Shown: positions 44,298-54,646 of the stretch, piece by piece
How positions within the stretch are numbered: position 1 is the first letter of the stretch
Layout: every line of letters starts with the position of its first letter
DNA from: Shewanella sp. UCD-KL12
GTDB lineage: Bacteria > Pseudomonadota > Gammaproteobacteria > Enterobacterales > Shewanellaceae
DNA: 64,000 bases
Reading direction: 5' to 3'
NCBI RefSeq assembly: GCF_001957125.1
Contig: NZ_MPHJ01000001.1
Coordinates: 1-64,000 of the forward strand
Made by a program: the position numbers and the translations under genes
Notes under the pieces: generated by a model
Seen by the model: the letters and a program-made list of their open reading frames with translations, nothing else
The model's database searches: none
What the model was told of the DNA's origin: nothing

Positions 44298-45326
44298 ATG
44301 TCGACATTAAGTATTCAGAGTGTACATAGCGATTATCAAGGTCAGCAAGTACTTAAAGGACTTGATTTAAACCTTGAGAAGGGGGAAATAGTCGCTCTAT
44401 TAGGGCCCAGTGGCTGTGGTAAGACAACCTTGCTTAGAGCGGTCGCAGGCCTTCAGTCTATAAGCCAAGGCCAGATCTGCATCAATGGCGAGGTGCTCTC
44501 TAGTACAGATAAGTTTGTACCCAGTGAGCGCAGAGGGGTTGGCATGATATTTCAAGATTATGCCTTGTTTCCGCACCTAACCGTTGCTGACAATGTACTT
44601 TTTGGACTAAAGGAAGGCAGTAAAGCACAGAAAGCGACTCGACTTAAAGAGATGCTAGAGCTAGTTAAACTTGATGATCTCCAAGAGCGTTACCCTCATG
44701 AACTCTCTGGTGGACAGCAGCAACGTGTTTCTATCGCAAGAGCATTAGCTTATGAGCCTGAGATTTTATTACTTGATGAGCCTTTTTCTAATATCGACGC
44801 CAAAGTTCGCGGTGAGATGATGTTAGAGATTAGATCTATCTTAAAAGAGCGAAATGTCAGTGCTGTTTTTGTTACTCACAGTAAAGATGAGGCGTTTGTT
44901 TTTGCTGATAAGTTAGCCTTGTTCAAAGATGGCTATATCGTGCAGTTCGGTACAGCAGAAGAGCTTTATACCTCTCCAAAGGATCGTTATGTTGCTGACT
45001 TTTTAGGTAGCGGCAACTATATCCCTGTATCAGTGACAGATAGTTTTAATGTCGATACTCCTATAGGCACTCTCACCAGTACTTCTGAGCTTGCCCACCC
45101 AATTCGTTATCAAGGAGAGATTTTACTGAGGCCTCAGCAAATAGAGATCACAGCGGATGATGAAGGGTTAGGGGTTATTACAGAGAGGCGTTTCTTAGGT
45201 AATATTTGTCATTATCAAGTGCAAGTTGCTCAACAGTTTTATGATGTTAAAAGTCAACTAAGCCAATTTATGCCAGGGCAGAAGGTTCACCTTCAAGCGC
45301 AAGCGCATTCTTTAGTGGTATTCTAG
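44298..45326 (+). CDS. fbpC: Ferric-iron ABC transporter ATPase
   Basis: This 342-aa ATP-binding subunit starts at the ATG at 44298 (GCAAGG upstream). It shows Walker A GPSGCGKTT, signature LSGGQQQR, Walker B ILLLDEPFSNID, the H-loop (VFVTHSKDEAF) and a C-terminal TOBE-like regulatory domain (about 240-342: EILLRPQQIEI). This matches FbpC/PotA-type importers. It completes the fbpABC set. The DyP peroxidase gene follows 185 bases downstream without a clear terminator. Confidence 0.94.
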   Translation: MSTLSIQSVHSDYQGQQVLKGLDLNLEKGEIVALLGPSGCGKTTLLRAVAGLQSISQGQICINGEVLSSTDKFVPSERRGVGMIFQDYALFPHLTVADNVLFGLKEGSKAQKATRLKEMLELVKLDDLQERYPHELSGGQQQRVSIARALAYEPEILLLDEPFSNIDAKVRGEMMLEIRSILKERNVSAVFVTHSKDEAFVFADKLALFKDGYIVQFGTAEELYTSPKDRYVADFLGSGNYIPVSVTDSFNVDTPIGTLTSTSELAHPIRYQGEILLRPQQIEITADDEGLGVITERRFLGNICHYQVQVAQQFYDVKSQLSQFMPGQKVHLQAQAHSLVVF

Positions 45327-45510
45327 CGTATTATCCGTTTACCTATGCTAACTTGCTTCTATATAGTACAGGGTTCGATTAAATGGACGCTAAGTTTAAT
45401 CTCTACTTAAAGATTATTTGGTATTAATTGTGCGTTAGTTAATACCATTGTGATCTAAAGTTTTAGATAATGGTGCCGAAAATTAATCAGTGCAGAAGGT
45501 AATTAGAGAG

Positions 45511-46449
45511 ATGGATAATCAGGTTATGCCTCGTGAACAGTTAGGTGTGTGTGCAGAGGGAAATCTGCACAGCGTATATTTGATGTTAAATGCCAATGAA
45601 GGTGTAGAGTCACAATTGCGCCCTTGTGTTGCAAATGTCGCTCAATATATCTATGAGTTGGCTGATCAGTATGCCGATAGTGCATTTAATGGCTTTTTAG
45701 CTATTGGTGCCAACTACTGGGATAACCTTTACCCTTCAGCGCGCCCTGCAGAGTTAAAGCCTTTTCCGACCATGAGCGCCGAAAACCGAGATGCGCCTGC
45801 ACTTGAATATGATCTGTTTGTACATATACGCTGTGACCGTTTCGATATATTACACCTAGTTGCAAATGAAGTTTGTCAGATGTTTGAAGGTCTGGTTGAA
45901 CTTGTAGACGAAGAGCGTGGATTCCGCTTTATGGATAACCGCGACCTTACCGGTTTTGTTGATGGCACAGAGAACCCTAAAGGACGCAGTCGTCAAGAGG
46001 TTGCTTTAATTGGTGAAGAAGATGGAGCTTTTAAAGGCGGAAGCTATATCCATGTGCAAAAATTTGCGCATAATTTAAGTAAGTGGAATAGGCTGCCACA
46101 AAAGAAACAGGAAGATATTGTTGGCAGAACTAAGGTCGATAATATCGAATATGCTTCAGAAGATAAGCCATTAACGAGTCATATCAAGCGTGTAAACTTG
46201 AAAGATGCCGATGGTAAGTCGATGGAGATTTTAAGGCAGAGCATGCCTTATGGCTCAGTTAAAGAGCAAGGTTTGATGTTCGTTTCAACCTGTCGTAACT
46301 CGGTTAACTTTGAGAAGATGCTTGAGAGCATGGTTCACGGTGATGACAAGGGCAACCATGATCACCTGTTACATTTCACCCAGGCGTTGACGGGGTCTTC
46401 ATTCTTTGCAGCTTCACTCGATTTCCTAGAAAGCGAAGCTAATCGCTAG
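45511..46449 (+). CDS. DyP-type heme peroxidase (YfeX/TyrA-like)
   Basis: This 312-aa dye-decolorising peroxidase starts at the ATG at 45511; a GTG seven codons upstream is an alternative. It has the DyP signature GFVDGTENP (distal Asp), HNLSKWNRLPQKKQE, the proximal heme-His region and MPYGS..GLMFVSTCRN. It resembles E. coli YfeX and Shewanella TyrA. DyP enzymes oxidise phenolics and porphyrinogens with peroxide; claims of heme deferrochelation exist for YfeX and are debated. No signal peptide is seen. Its place after fbpABC suggests an iron link, which is inference. Confidence 0.92.
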   Translation: MDNQVMPREQLGVCAEGNLHSVYLMLNANEGVESQLRPCVANVAQYIYELADQYADSAFNGFLAIGANYWDNLYPSARPAELKPFPTMSAENRDAPALEYDLFVHIRCDRFDILHLVANEVCQMFEGLVELVDEERGFRFMDNRDLTGFVDGTENPKGRSRQEVALIGEEDGAFKGGSYIHVQKFAHNLSKWNRLPQKKQEDIVGRTKVDNIEYASEDKPLTSHIKRVNLKDADGKSMEILRQSMPYGSVKEQGLMFVSTCRNSVNFEKMLESMVHGDDKGNHDHLLHFTQALTGSSFFAASLDFLESEANR

Positions 46450-46494
46450 GTCAGTGCATCAATATCGGGTGATACTCTGCTGCTAGCAATGATC

Positions 46495-46521
46495 AAAACG
46501 CACCTTAATTGGTGCGTTTTT
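46495..46521 (+). terminator. Terminator of the DyP gene
   Basis: AAAACGCACC TTAATT GGTGCGTTTTT follows the stop by about 45 bases. Confidence 0.88.
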
Positions 46522-46576
46522 GTTTTCAGCCTGAAACCTGCTACTTGAGTAGGCGGCTTCTCTACATTTGATGATT

Positions 46577-46841
46577 ATACCAATCAGCATAAGAAAGTGA
46601 TCTACTCAGAGTATTTTTTGGCAACTAATTCAAGGCGAATAGCTGATGGAATGGTTATTCCCTTGTGAAGCTATTCAACGAGGAAGTAGGCAGCCAAAAA
46701 CACTCCTGAAAGGCGAGTTTTAGCGCTTCATATGCTGTGTTAACGAGCTAGAACGTAGAATAACTATGCCCTTCACTCGTTGCCTTGCCTCTGAAGCGCT
46801 AATATCTCGCTGAGCGATCACATCTTTATGCTGATTGGTAT
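46577..46841. mobile_element. Complete miniature inverted-repeat element (about 265 bp)
   Basis: Perfect 16-bp terminal inverted repeats, ATACCAATCAGCATAA (46577-46592) and TTATGCTGATTGGTAT (46826-46841), bound a non-coding core. Flanking TTA on both sides could be a 3-bp target duplication. The core contains GCGCTTCATATGCTG, also found in the remnant at 11.7 kb. There is no transposase, so it needs one in trans. Its right end touches the stop codon of the cupin gene. Confidence 0.85.
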
Positions 46842-47305
46842 TACTTACCTGTATCAGGGTCCCAGTAATTGGTGGGTCTTTTAGCGTAAATCTCATCAAC
46901 GGCTCTAACTAAGACTTTATTATTTTCTGGATAGACAACAACATCATGTTTATCACGATTACCCATAACGAGAAATAAAAACTCTTTATCTGAGTCATTT
47001 CTTAATGTGTGGGATATGGCTGTAGCAGCATTGAAGCAGATATAGTCTCCCTTAGAAAAAGGGTGCTCTTTACCATCAATGAGTAGAGTTGCCTCTCCCT
47101 CAAGCGCGTATAGATGTTCCTCTTCTTTAGTATGATAATGGGCAACAGTGGATAACTTGCCAGGTGCTAGCCTCTCCATGGTCACACCTATTTTTTCACA
47201 ACCAGCAGCGTCTCCAATGTGTTTTTGTTGACTGGTATATTCTTCTGAATGTTGCCAAGACTCCCAGCAAACATCATCGACTTTAATTATTTTTGTTGTT
47301 GTCAT
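46841..47305 (-). CDS. Cupin-domain protein
   Basis: This 154-aa protein has a cupin core: motif 1 in HYHTKEEEHLYALEGE (about 56-71, with the His/Glu metal ligands) and motif 2 in SKGDYICFNAATAISHTLRN (about 82-101). Cupins of this kind bind a metal and may be sugar or small-molecule binding enzymes; the substrate is unknown. It has no signal peptide. The C terminus (YWDPDTGK) ends exactly at the MITE edge, and the TAA overlaps the putative target duplication, so the insertion may have trimmed the protein. Confidence 0.87.
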   Translation of the reverse strand: MTTTKIIKVDDVCWESWQHSEEYTSQQKHIGDAAGCEKIGVTMERLAPGKLSTVAHYHTKEEEHLYALEGEATLLIDGKEHPFSKGDYICFNAATAISHTLRNDSDKEFLFLVMGNRDKHDVVVYPENNKVLVRAVDEIYAKRPTNYWDPDTGK

Positions 47306-47407
47306 TGTAAATCCTTAGCCCGAAAGTACTGCTTTTGTAATACTAATCTCGCATGAATCAAACTGTGATTCAATATGTTGTATGCAATCTGTCATGAGTT
47401 TTATGCC

Positions 47408-47434
47408 AAAAAAAAAGACGCCGGAGCGTCTTTT
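47408..47434 (-). terminator. Terminator of argR
   Basis: On the minus strand AAAAGACGC TCCG GCGTCTTTT continues as a T tract of about nine, 80 bases after the argR stop. Confidence 0.85.
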
Positions 47435-47514
47435 AGGGGAGGGGTAACAATAGCGACTTGTTGCTAAGTAGCTAATACTATAGTGATAATCATTAAGGTT
47501 CTTATTGGATAGAC

Positions 47515-47985
47515 TTAGTCAGTATAGTTGAATAGTGATTTAACAGTTTGTAAGGTGTTATCGATCTCTTGGATGTTAGCCGGAGTGATAAAAATAGTGT
47601 CATCACCCGCAATGGTGCCTAAAATCCCCTCGGGCTTACCTATTGAGTCGAGTAAGCGAGCGATTAACTGAGCGGCTCCAGGACTTGTCCTAACAACGAT
47701 CATAGCTTGGTTATGGTCAACATCGAGTACTAAGTTTTTTAGCGGGCTACCAGCCGTAGGAACACCTAGTTCAGCCGGAAGGCAGTACACCATCTCTTGC
47801 TTAGCATTTCTGGTTCTAACAGCCCCAAACTTACTCAGCATTCTAGAAACTTTAGATTGATTGATATTGCCATATCCTTCAGCTTGAAGGGCTACAACAA
47901 TTTCACTCTGGGAACCAAAGCGTTCCTCTTTCAAAATCGACTTAAAGGTCTTAACAAGTTCGTCTTGATTTTTATTTGCTTGCAT
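47515..47985 (-). CDS. argR: Arginine repressor
   Basis: ArgR is a hexameric, arginine-activated repressor. The 156-aa protein has the N-terminal winged helix ([20 protein letters not shown], then [20 protein letters not shown]). The C-terminal oligomerisation and arginine-binding domain includes [15 protein letters not shown] and [10 protein letters not shown] with the arginine-contacting aspartates. Length and motifs match E. coli ArgR. It is divergent from mdh, the classic arrangement, with an ARG box in the shared spacer suggesting autoregulation. Confidence 0.96.
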   Translation of the reverse strand: MQANKNQDELVKTFKSILKEERFGSQSEIVVALQAEGYGNINQSKVSRMLSKFGAVRTRNAKQEMVYCLPAELGVPTAGSPLKNLVLDVDHNQAMIVVRTSPGAAQLIARLLDSIGKPEGILGTIAGDDTIFITPANIQEIDNTLQTVKSLFNYTD

Positions 47986-48359
47986 AGTTTTTGTATTCTT
48001 TTATTCAAAAATCCAGAGTATTTTGAATATCTGACGCTTATTTGTCAACAAATACTCGACTTTAATGAATAAAAATTCAGGTTGCAATCAGGTTTTTATT
48101 GTTATGTAAGATTGGAACACTGCTTGGTGCAGCCCTTTTAGGGAGAAAGCTAGCATATATAGAGGAGGGTTTATTGGGAAATCAAAGCGATTTTATTAAA
48201 GAAGCCCAGCTCCTTTAGAAGAATTATTGATATTAATCAAAAATTAAATCTAATCAAGACTAAGGGATAATTGAAATTTATTCATTATTCCAGTAATGTT
48301 GCGGCATCTGGAAAAGATAGATCTATATCACAAATATCCAAGAATTGACGGAGATAACT
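47986..48359. other. Divergent argR-mdh regulatory region
   Basis: No gene is present. It holds the ARG box at 48066-48079, an imperfect second ATTC-rich site near argR (48000), and the mdh leader. Promoters were not assigned with confidence. Confidence 0.6.
48066..48079. promoter_or_regulatory. ARG box
   Basis: TGAATAAAAATTCA matches the ARG-box core (TGAAT-N4-ATTCA) exactly. It lies 80 bases upstream of argR and 280 bases upstream of mdh, so argR autoregulation is the likely use. Confidence 0.65.
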
Positions 48360-49295
48360 ATGAAAGTTGCTGTACTTGGTGCCGCTGGTGGTATTGGCCA
48401 GGCTCTTGCCCTACTATTAAAAACTCAATTGCCAGCCGGTTCGAAACTATCCCTTTATGATATTGCTCCTGTAACACCTGGTGTTGCCGTTGACCTAAGT
48501 CATATCCCTACTGCTGTGGAAGTAAAAGGCTTTGCTGGACAAGATCCATCAGACGCTCTTGAAGGTGCCGATGTGGTACTTATTTCTGCTGGTGTTGCAC
48601 GTAAGCCAGGTATGGATCGCTCTGATCTGTTTAACATCAACGCGGGTATTGTTAGAAACCTAGTTGAAAAATGTGCTGCAACTTGTCCAAAAGCACTTAT
48701 TGGAATTATTACAAACCCTGTTAATACTACAGTGGCAATTGCCGCAGAAGTACTTAAAGCTGCGGGTGTTTATGATAAAAACCGTCTATTCGGTGTAACG
48801 ACTCTTGATGTTATCCGCTCTGAGACCTTCATTGCTGAAGCAAAAGGTTTAAATGTTGAAGACGTTAAGCTTAACGTGATCGGCGGACATAGCGGTGTAA
48901 CGATTCTACCATTACTGTCTCAGGTTGAAGGCGTAAGCTTCACTGACGAAGAAGTGGCTGCAATGACAACTCGCATTCAGAATGCTGGTACTGAAGTTGT
49001 TGAAGCTAAAGCCGGTGGCGGCAGCGCAACATTATCTATGGGTCAGGCGGCTTGTCGCTTTGGTCTATCACTTGTTCGCGGTCTTCAAGGCGAAGAGAAT
49101 GTTGTTGAATGTGCATATGTCGATGGTGGCAGTGAGCATGCAGAATTCTTCGCTCAGCCTGTTGTGCTTGGCAAAAATGGCGTAGAGAAAGTGCTAGCTT
49201 ATGGCGATGTTAGCGAGTTCGAAGCTAATGCTCGTGATGCTATGTTAGACACATTAAAAGCTGATATTAAACTAGGCGTTGAATTCGTTAAATAA
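48360..49295 (+). CDS. mdh: Malate dehydrogenase
   Basis: Mdh interconverts malate and oxaloacetate with NAD in the TCA cycle. The 311-aa protein starts at the ATG at 48360 (GGAG seven bases upstream). It shows the NAD-binding [17 protein letters not shown], the substrate-specificity arginine loop [25 protein letters not shown] and the catalytic-His IGGHSGVTI. Length and sequence are like E. coli Mdh. It is monocistronic with a strong terminator. Confidence 0.98.
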   Translation: MKVAVLGAAGGIGQALALLLKTQLPAGSKLSLYDIAPVTPGVAVDLSHIPTAVEVKGFAGQDPSDALEGADVVLISAGVARKPGMDRSDLFNINAGIVRNLVEKCAATCPKALIGIITNPVNTTVAIAAEVLKAAGVYDKNRLFGVTTLDVIRSETFIAEAKGLNVEDVKLNVIGGHSGVTILPLLSQVEGVSFTDEEVAAMTTRIQNAGTEVVEAKAGGGSATLSMGQAACRFGLSLVRGLQGEENVVECAYVDGGSEHAEFFAQPVVLGKNGVEKVLAYGDVSEFEANARDAMLDTLKADIKLGVEFVK

Positions 49296-49324
49296 TCACA
49301 CTTGTGATTTGATTTCACCCTAAC

Positions 49325-49351
49325 AAAAAGGAGCCTATTGGCTCCTTTTTT
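49325..49351. terminator. Bidirectional terminator mdh / ispB
   Basis: AAAAAGGAGCC TATT GGCTCCTTTTT lies between converging genes. Confidence 0.88.
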
Positions 49352-49385
49352 GATCGTTAACTAGGTTAGCAATAAAAGCTAATGA

Positions 49386-50357
49386 TTAGTGGCTTCTCGC
49401 TACCGCTATCTTAGCCAACGAAACCAAGGCTTGCTTGTATTCACTATCAGGGATGATAGATAAGGCGGCTATTGCCTTTTCAGACTCTTCCATCGCGCGC
49501 TGCTCGGTATATTTCAGGGCGCCGCAGTTATGAAGTGCATTGAGTATTGTTTCAATGTGCTCCGTACCATCGCCTTTCTCAATAGCTTCACGGATGAGCA
49601 CTTGTTCTGCTTCCGTACCATTCGCTATCGCGTAGATGAGTGGCAAGGTAGGCTTACCCTCTGCAAGGTCATCACCTATATTCTTGCCTAGCTCTTCTGT
49701 TTCAGCAGTGTAATCCAATAGATCATCGGTCAACTGGAATGCCGTACCTAGGTACTTACCGTAATCGGCCAGCGCAGTTTGAACTTCGACAGGACTATCG
49801 TTAAGTACTCCGGCCAAACGTGTCGCCGCTTCAAACAACTTAGCTGTTTTACAGTAGATGACACGCATGTAGCTCTCTTCAGTGGTATCGGGGTCGTTAC
49901 AGTTCATCAACTGTAGTACTTCACCCTCTGCGAGAACGTTTGTGGCATCAGCGAGCATCTCAAGCACTTGCATGCTGCTGAGCTCTGTCATCATCTGAAA
50001 TGAACGAGTATATAGAAAGTCGCCAACTAATACACTCGCACTATTGCCAAAAAGTGCGTTGGCCGTCTCTCTGCCTCTGCGAAGCAGTGACTCATCAACG
50101 ACATCATCATGCAGTAACGATGCTGTATGGATGAACTCAATTATCGCAGCAAGCTTAAGATGAGCATCACCTTGGTAGTTGATTGCTCTAGCCGCCAAAA
50201 TAGAGAGCAGGGGACGCATTCTTTTGCCGCCACCATTAATGATGTAGAAGCCTAACTGGTTGATCAGGGCTACATCAGATTCAAGTTGTTTATAAATTAG
50301 CTTGTTAACATCTTGCATGTCATTTTCAGCTAACTGGCGGATGGCATTCAAATCCAT
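49386..50357 (-). CDS. ispB: Octaprenyl diphosphate synthase
   Basis: IspB builds the C40 side chain of ubiquinone and menaquinone. The 323-aa trans-prenyltransferase has both aspartate-rich motifs: LLHDDVVDESLLRRG (first, about 81-95) and LTDDLLDYTA (second, about 208-217), plus GGGKRMRPLL near residue 42. It is divergent from rplU-rpmA, as in E. coli. The SD before the ATG at 50357 is weak. Confidence 0.95.
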   Translation of the reverse strand: MDLNAIRQLAENDMQDVNKLIYKQLESDVALINQLGFYIINGGGKRMRPLLSILAARAINYQGDAHLKLAAIIEFIHTASLLHDDVVDESLLRRGRETANALFGNSASVLVGDFLYTRSFQMMTELSSMQVLEMLADATNVLAEGEVLQLMNCNDPDTTEESYMRVIYCKTAKLFEAATRLAGVLNDSPVEVQTALADYGKYLGTAFQLTDDLLDYTAETEELGKNIGDDLAEGKPTLPLIYAIANGTEAEQVLIREAIEKGDGTEHIETILNALHNCGALKYTEQRAMEESEKAIAALSIIPDSEYKQALVSLAKIAVARSH

Positions 50358-50487
50358 AAATAGACTCTGATTTGTGGGGCTGAATTAACTACAACCCAAA
50401 TTAAGGCTTATACCTAAACATCGAACAAAAGTCGCAAGCGTGACAATTGATGAAAGCTGCTTGGGCATATAATGTTATAATTATGAG

Positions 50488-50557
50488 ATTCTACCTAAAA
50501 AAGCGCGGTAAGACAGCACTAGAGAGGAATTGTGGGAGTAATTCCGATCTTTTTTTA
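50488..50557 (+). ncRNA. Possible small RNA or leader transcript upstream of rplU
   Basis: Two TATAAT hexamers (50468-50473 and 50476-50481) are followed about 45 bases later by a 6-bp hairpin GGAATT/AATTCC (50526-50545), GATC and eight T. A transcript of roughly 70 bases would result. The -35 is poor (TTGATG at 15-base spacing) and the stem is short and not adjacent to the T run, so this is only a candidate. Confidence 0.25.
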
Positions 50558-50575
50558 TTCTTTCTCAATTAGGGC

Positions 50576-50604
50576 TTGTCAGGTTACGGTTCTTAGCGTA
50601 AACT
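50576..50604 (+). promoter_or_regulatory. rplU-rpmA promoter
   Basis: TTGTCA and TAAACT are separated by exactly 17 bases. The start would be near 50611, leaving a leader of about 80 bases before rplU. Confidence 0.65.
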
Positions 50605-50689
50605 CCGCGACCATTGTCATTAAAGCTTTTATAGCACCCCTGCCTCAACATATTGAGCCGGCGTGTTAGAATACCGGAGTAAAATAGCT

Positions 50690-51001
50690 ATGTACGCTGT
50701 TTTTCAAAGTGGCGGTAAGCAACATCGTGTTGCTGAAGGCCATACATTACGTTTAGAAAAAATTGAAGTTGCTACAGGTGAAACTGTTGAATTTGACCAA
50801 GTTCTTTTGGTTGCAGACGGCGAAACTGTACACGTAGGTGCCCCTCTAGTATCAGGTGGCGTGGTTAAAGCTGAAGTTATCAGTCACGGTCGTGGCGAGA
50901 AGGTAATCATTCAGAAGTTTAACCGTCGTAAGCACCACGAAAAGAAGATGGGCCATCGTCAATGGTTCACCGAAGTTAAAATTACAGCTATTAGCGCTTA
51001 A
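50690..51001 (+). CDS. rplU: 50S ribosomal protein L21
   Basis: L21 binds 23S rRNA in the large subunit. The 103-aa protein begins [14 protein letters not shown] and ends with VKITAISA, and carries the family motif [16 protein letters not shown]. The ATG at 50690 is fixed by the conserved N terminus; the SD CGGAG is about 11 bases upstream. It is cotranscribed with rpmA 15 bases later. Confidence 0.98.
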   Translation: MYAVFQSGGKQHRVAEGHTLRLEKIEVATGETVEFDQVLLVADGETVHVGAPLVSGGVVKAEVISHGRGEKVIIQKFNRRKHHEKKMGHRQWFTEVKITAISA

Positions 51002-51013
51002 TTAGGAGTCTAA

Positions 51014-51271
<258 letters not shown>

Positions 51272-51299
51272 TCTTTAGCTCACGCTAAGATTGCTTATT

Positions 51300-51325
51300 A
51301 AAGCCCCGCCTTTGGTGGGGCTTTA
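51300..51325 (+). terminator. Terminator of rplU-rpmA
   Basis: AAAGCCCCGCC TTT GGTGGGGCTTT (one G-T pair) is followed by ATT. The weak T tract may allow readthrough into obgE. Confidence 0.75.
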
Positions 51326-51390
51326 TTGTTTTAGTTATTTATAAATTGTTTTTTGGCGACCTTATCCAGAAAGAAGTATAATTCTTTTAG

Positions 51391-52587
<1,197 letters not shown>

Positions 52588-52678
52588 TCAATCTAAGTTC
52601 GTTTTCCTTTAGGGAGACGTTATCTAGATATACAGTACTATTGGAGTCTTTTTTGAGTTTTTATTCTTCGGGATTGAT

Positions 52679-53440
52679 GTGTACGCAGATACTCAAAACG
52701 ATATAACTCGGCAAGTCGTCCGAGTTGCTCAACTCCTATTAGCCTATGGCGCTGACTCTGAACTTGTTGAAGAGATCAGTCAGCGCTTAGGTTATGCACT
52801 GGGATTAGCCAGTGTAGAAATTTCCATCTCCTCAAATTCCCTCGTGTTAACCAGCCTAGTTCATGGTAGATGTATTACCACTACCCGACGTTTGCGAGAG
52901 CATGGCATCAATATGACTATTATCTGTGAACTGCAAAGGATCTGTTTACTGACAGAACAGGGCCTTTATGGGTTAAATGAGGTCAGGAAACGTGTCTCGC
53001 GTATTGAGCCAAGGACTTACCCTAAGCGCTACCTCGTCCCTATGATTGGTTTATCTTGCGCCAGCTTTTGCCATCTGTTTGGTGGTGATTTAGCGGCAAG
53101 TTTGCTGACCTTTATTGCTTCATCTATTGGCATGTTTGTCAGGGTATCAATCGCAAAGCATCATTTTAACTTGCTAATCAACTTTGCGGTGACAGCGTTT
53201 GTGACTACGCTCATTGCTCAGCTTGGTTACCATTTACCGTTTACAGAGACTCCTAAACTTCCGATGGCTGCTAGTGTGCTTATGTTAGTGCCAGGTTTCC
53301 CTATGATTAATGCTATCTCTGATATGGTGAAAGGCCACCTTAATGTTGGGATATCTCGATGGGGGCATGCGACACTCTTAACGGTTTCCTCTGTGATCGG
53401 CATTACAATTGCCATGCAAATCGGCGGGCTCTTTTTATAA
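52679..53440 (+). CDS. yjjP: ThrE-type exporter, YjjP-like subunit
   Basis: This 253-aa protein (GTG start; GGGA shortly upstream) has a soluble N-terminal part (about 1-110: LLLAYGADSELVEEISQRLG) and five hydrophobic segments after residue 118. This is the N-terminal half of the ThrE threonine/serine exporter family, corresponding to E. coli YjjP. It is followed 82 bases later by a YjjB-like gene, the second half. In E. coli the YjjPB pair has been linked to succinate export; the substrate here is unknown. Confidence 0.88.
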   Translation: MYADTQNDITRQVVRVAQLLLAYGADSELVEEISQRLGYALGLASVEISISSNSLVLTSLVHGRCITTTRRLREHGINMTIICELQRICLLTEQGLYGLNEVRKRVSRIEPRTYPKRYLVPMIGLSCASFCHLFGGDLAASLLTFIASSIGMFVRVSIAKHHFNLLINFAVTAFVTTLIAQLGYHLPFTETPKLPMAASVLMLVPGFPMINAISDMVKGHLNVGISRWGHATLLTVSSVIGITIAMQIGGLFL

Positions 53441-53522
53441 TGCGCCTACTCGTCTCATCTCCAAGGCTTATTCATTTAAATAGAATTTCTATGGCTATAA
53501 ATATATGTGAGGAGCCTTCAGC

Positions 53523-53990
53523 ATGAATTTAATACTCTCACTGCTTAATGATGCGCTTTTCTCTGCTATTCCTGCCGTGGGCTTTGCTATGGTATTTAAC
53601 GTACCTAAACGTTTTTTACCTTACTGTGCCTTAGCGGGGGCTCTTGGCCATAGTTGTCGTACGTTACTGCTGCATGTTGGCTTGCCAATAGAATGGGCGA
53701 CATTTGTTGCTGCTGCGCTGGTAGGGCTAATCACGATAGGGTTTGCTAAGCGCCACTTAGCGCCTCCTTTAATGTATGCTGTTGCTGCTATCATTCCTAT
53801 GATCCCAGGTACCTACGCATTCAATACTGTTATTGCTTTAGTTCAGCTAACAGCACAATCAGAAGTAAGCCCAGAATTAACTTCTGCTGTGATAACGAAT
53901 GGCCTGAAAACTGTATTTATTCTAGGTGCTCTATCGGTGGGGTTAGCAATGCCAAGTCTGCTCTACTTTAGAACAAGAGCTGTTATTTAG
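53523..53990 (+). CDS. yjjB: ThrE-type exporter, YjjB-like subunit
   Basis: This 155-aa protein has about four membrane helices with the conserved VPKRFLPYCALAGALGHSCR and PPLMYAVAAIIPMIPGTYAF, the latter being the family's proline-rich PxxPG signature. It complements the YjjP half to make a full ThrE-type carrier. GAGGAGCCTTCAGC precedes the ATG. Cotranscription with yjjP is likely. Confidence 0.9.
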   Translation: MNLILSLLNDALFSAIPAVGFAMVFNVPKRFLPYCALAGALGHSCRTLLLHVGLPIEWATFVAAALVGLITIGFAKRHLAPPLMYAVAAIIPMIPGTYAFNTVIALVQLTAQSEVSPELTSAVITNGLKTVFILGALSVGLAMPSLLYFRTRAVI

Positions 53991-54060
53991 TCTTGTCAGT
54001 TGCTACTGGCTAGCACTTACATCTAATTCGCATTATTACTTATACACTCCGGAGTTATAA

Positions 54061-54546
54061 ATGAAAATTGCTATGATTGCAGCGATGGCTAACAATCGTG
54101 TTATCGGCAAAGATAACCAGATGCCATGGCACCTTCCTGAAGATCTTAAACATTTTAAAGCGATGACCTTAGGTAAGCCGATAGTGATGGGGCGTAAGAC
54201 TTTCGAGTCTATTGGCCGTCCGTTACCTGGAAGGCTAAATATTGTAGTGAGCCGACAAGAAGGCCTTATTATCGATGGGGTAACTTGTGTGACCTCTTTC
54301 GAATCAGCTGTTAGTTTTGTAGGGACTGATTGCGAGGAGCTAGTCGTTATCGGCGGTGGGCAACTTTATGCTTCCTTACTGCCAAAGGCCGATATTCTTT
54401 ATTTGACTCATATTGAGCTTGATGTTGAAGGTGACACCTACTTCCCAGACTGGAATGATGGATCTTGGCAACAAATTAGCCAAGAGATGTCAAAAAATGA
54501 TAAAGGTTTGGAATATAGCTTTATCAAATTGGTGAAAAAATGTTAA
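54061..54546 (+). CDS. folA: Dihydrofolate reductase
   Basis: FolA reduces dihydrofolate with NADPH, and is the target of trimethoprim. The 161-aa protein matches the chromosomal type: MIAAMANNRVIGKDNQMPWH, catalytic Asp28 (E. coli Asp27) in LPEDLKHFK, PIVMGRKTFESIGRPLPGR and VIGGGQLY. GGAGTTATAA precedes the ATG. Unlike E. coli, where folA faces apaH directly, two genes separate them here. Confidence 0.97.
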   Translation: MKIAMIAAMANNRVIGKDNQMPWHLPEDLKHFKAMTLGKPIVMGRKTFESIGRPLPGRLNIVVSRQEGLIIDGVTCVTSFESAVSFVGTDCEELVVIGGGQLYASLLPKADILYLTHIELDVEGDTYFPDWNDGSWQQISQEMSKNDKGLEYSFIKLVKKC

Positions 54547-54646
54547 ATTGTCTCCGTTGTTATGTTTCAGATTCTGGGTGGGGCATATAAAGTATTCTGT
54601 TTGATGCTCTACAGTATAAAAATAAATAATAAGAAAGGAGTATCAG

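Larger units (their letters stand above)
50358..50689. other. Divergent ispB-rplU region
   Basis: No protein gene is seen. It holds the rplU promoter (50576-50604) and an upstream promoter-plus-hairpin that could encode a small RNA (50488-50557), both listed separately. Confidence 0.55.

Noticed and set aside
46521..46560. Second IS200-like hairpin after the DyP gene
   Set aside because: The stem around CTAC/GTAG has mismatches beyond four base pairs and no partner hairpin was found.
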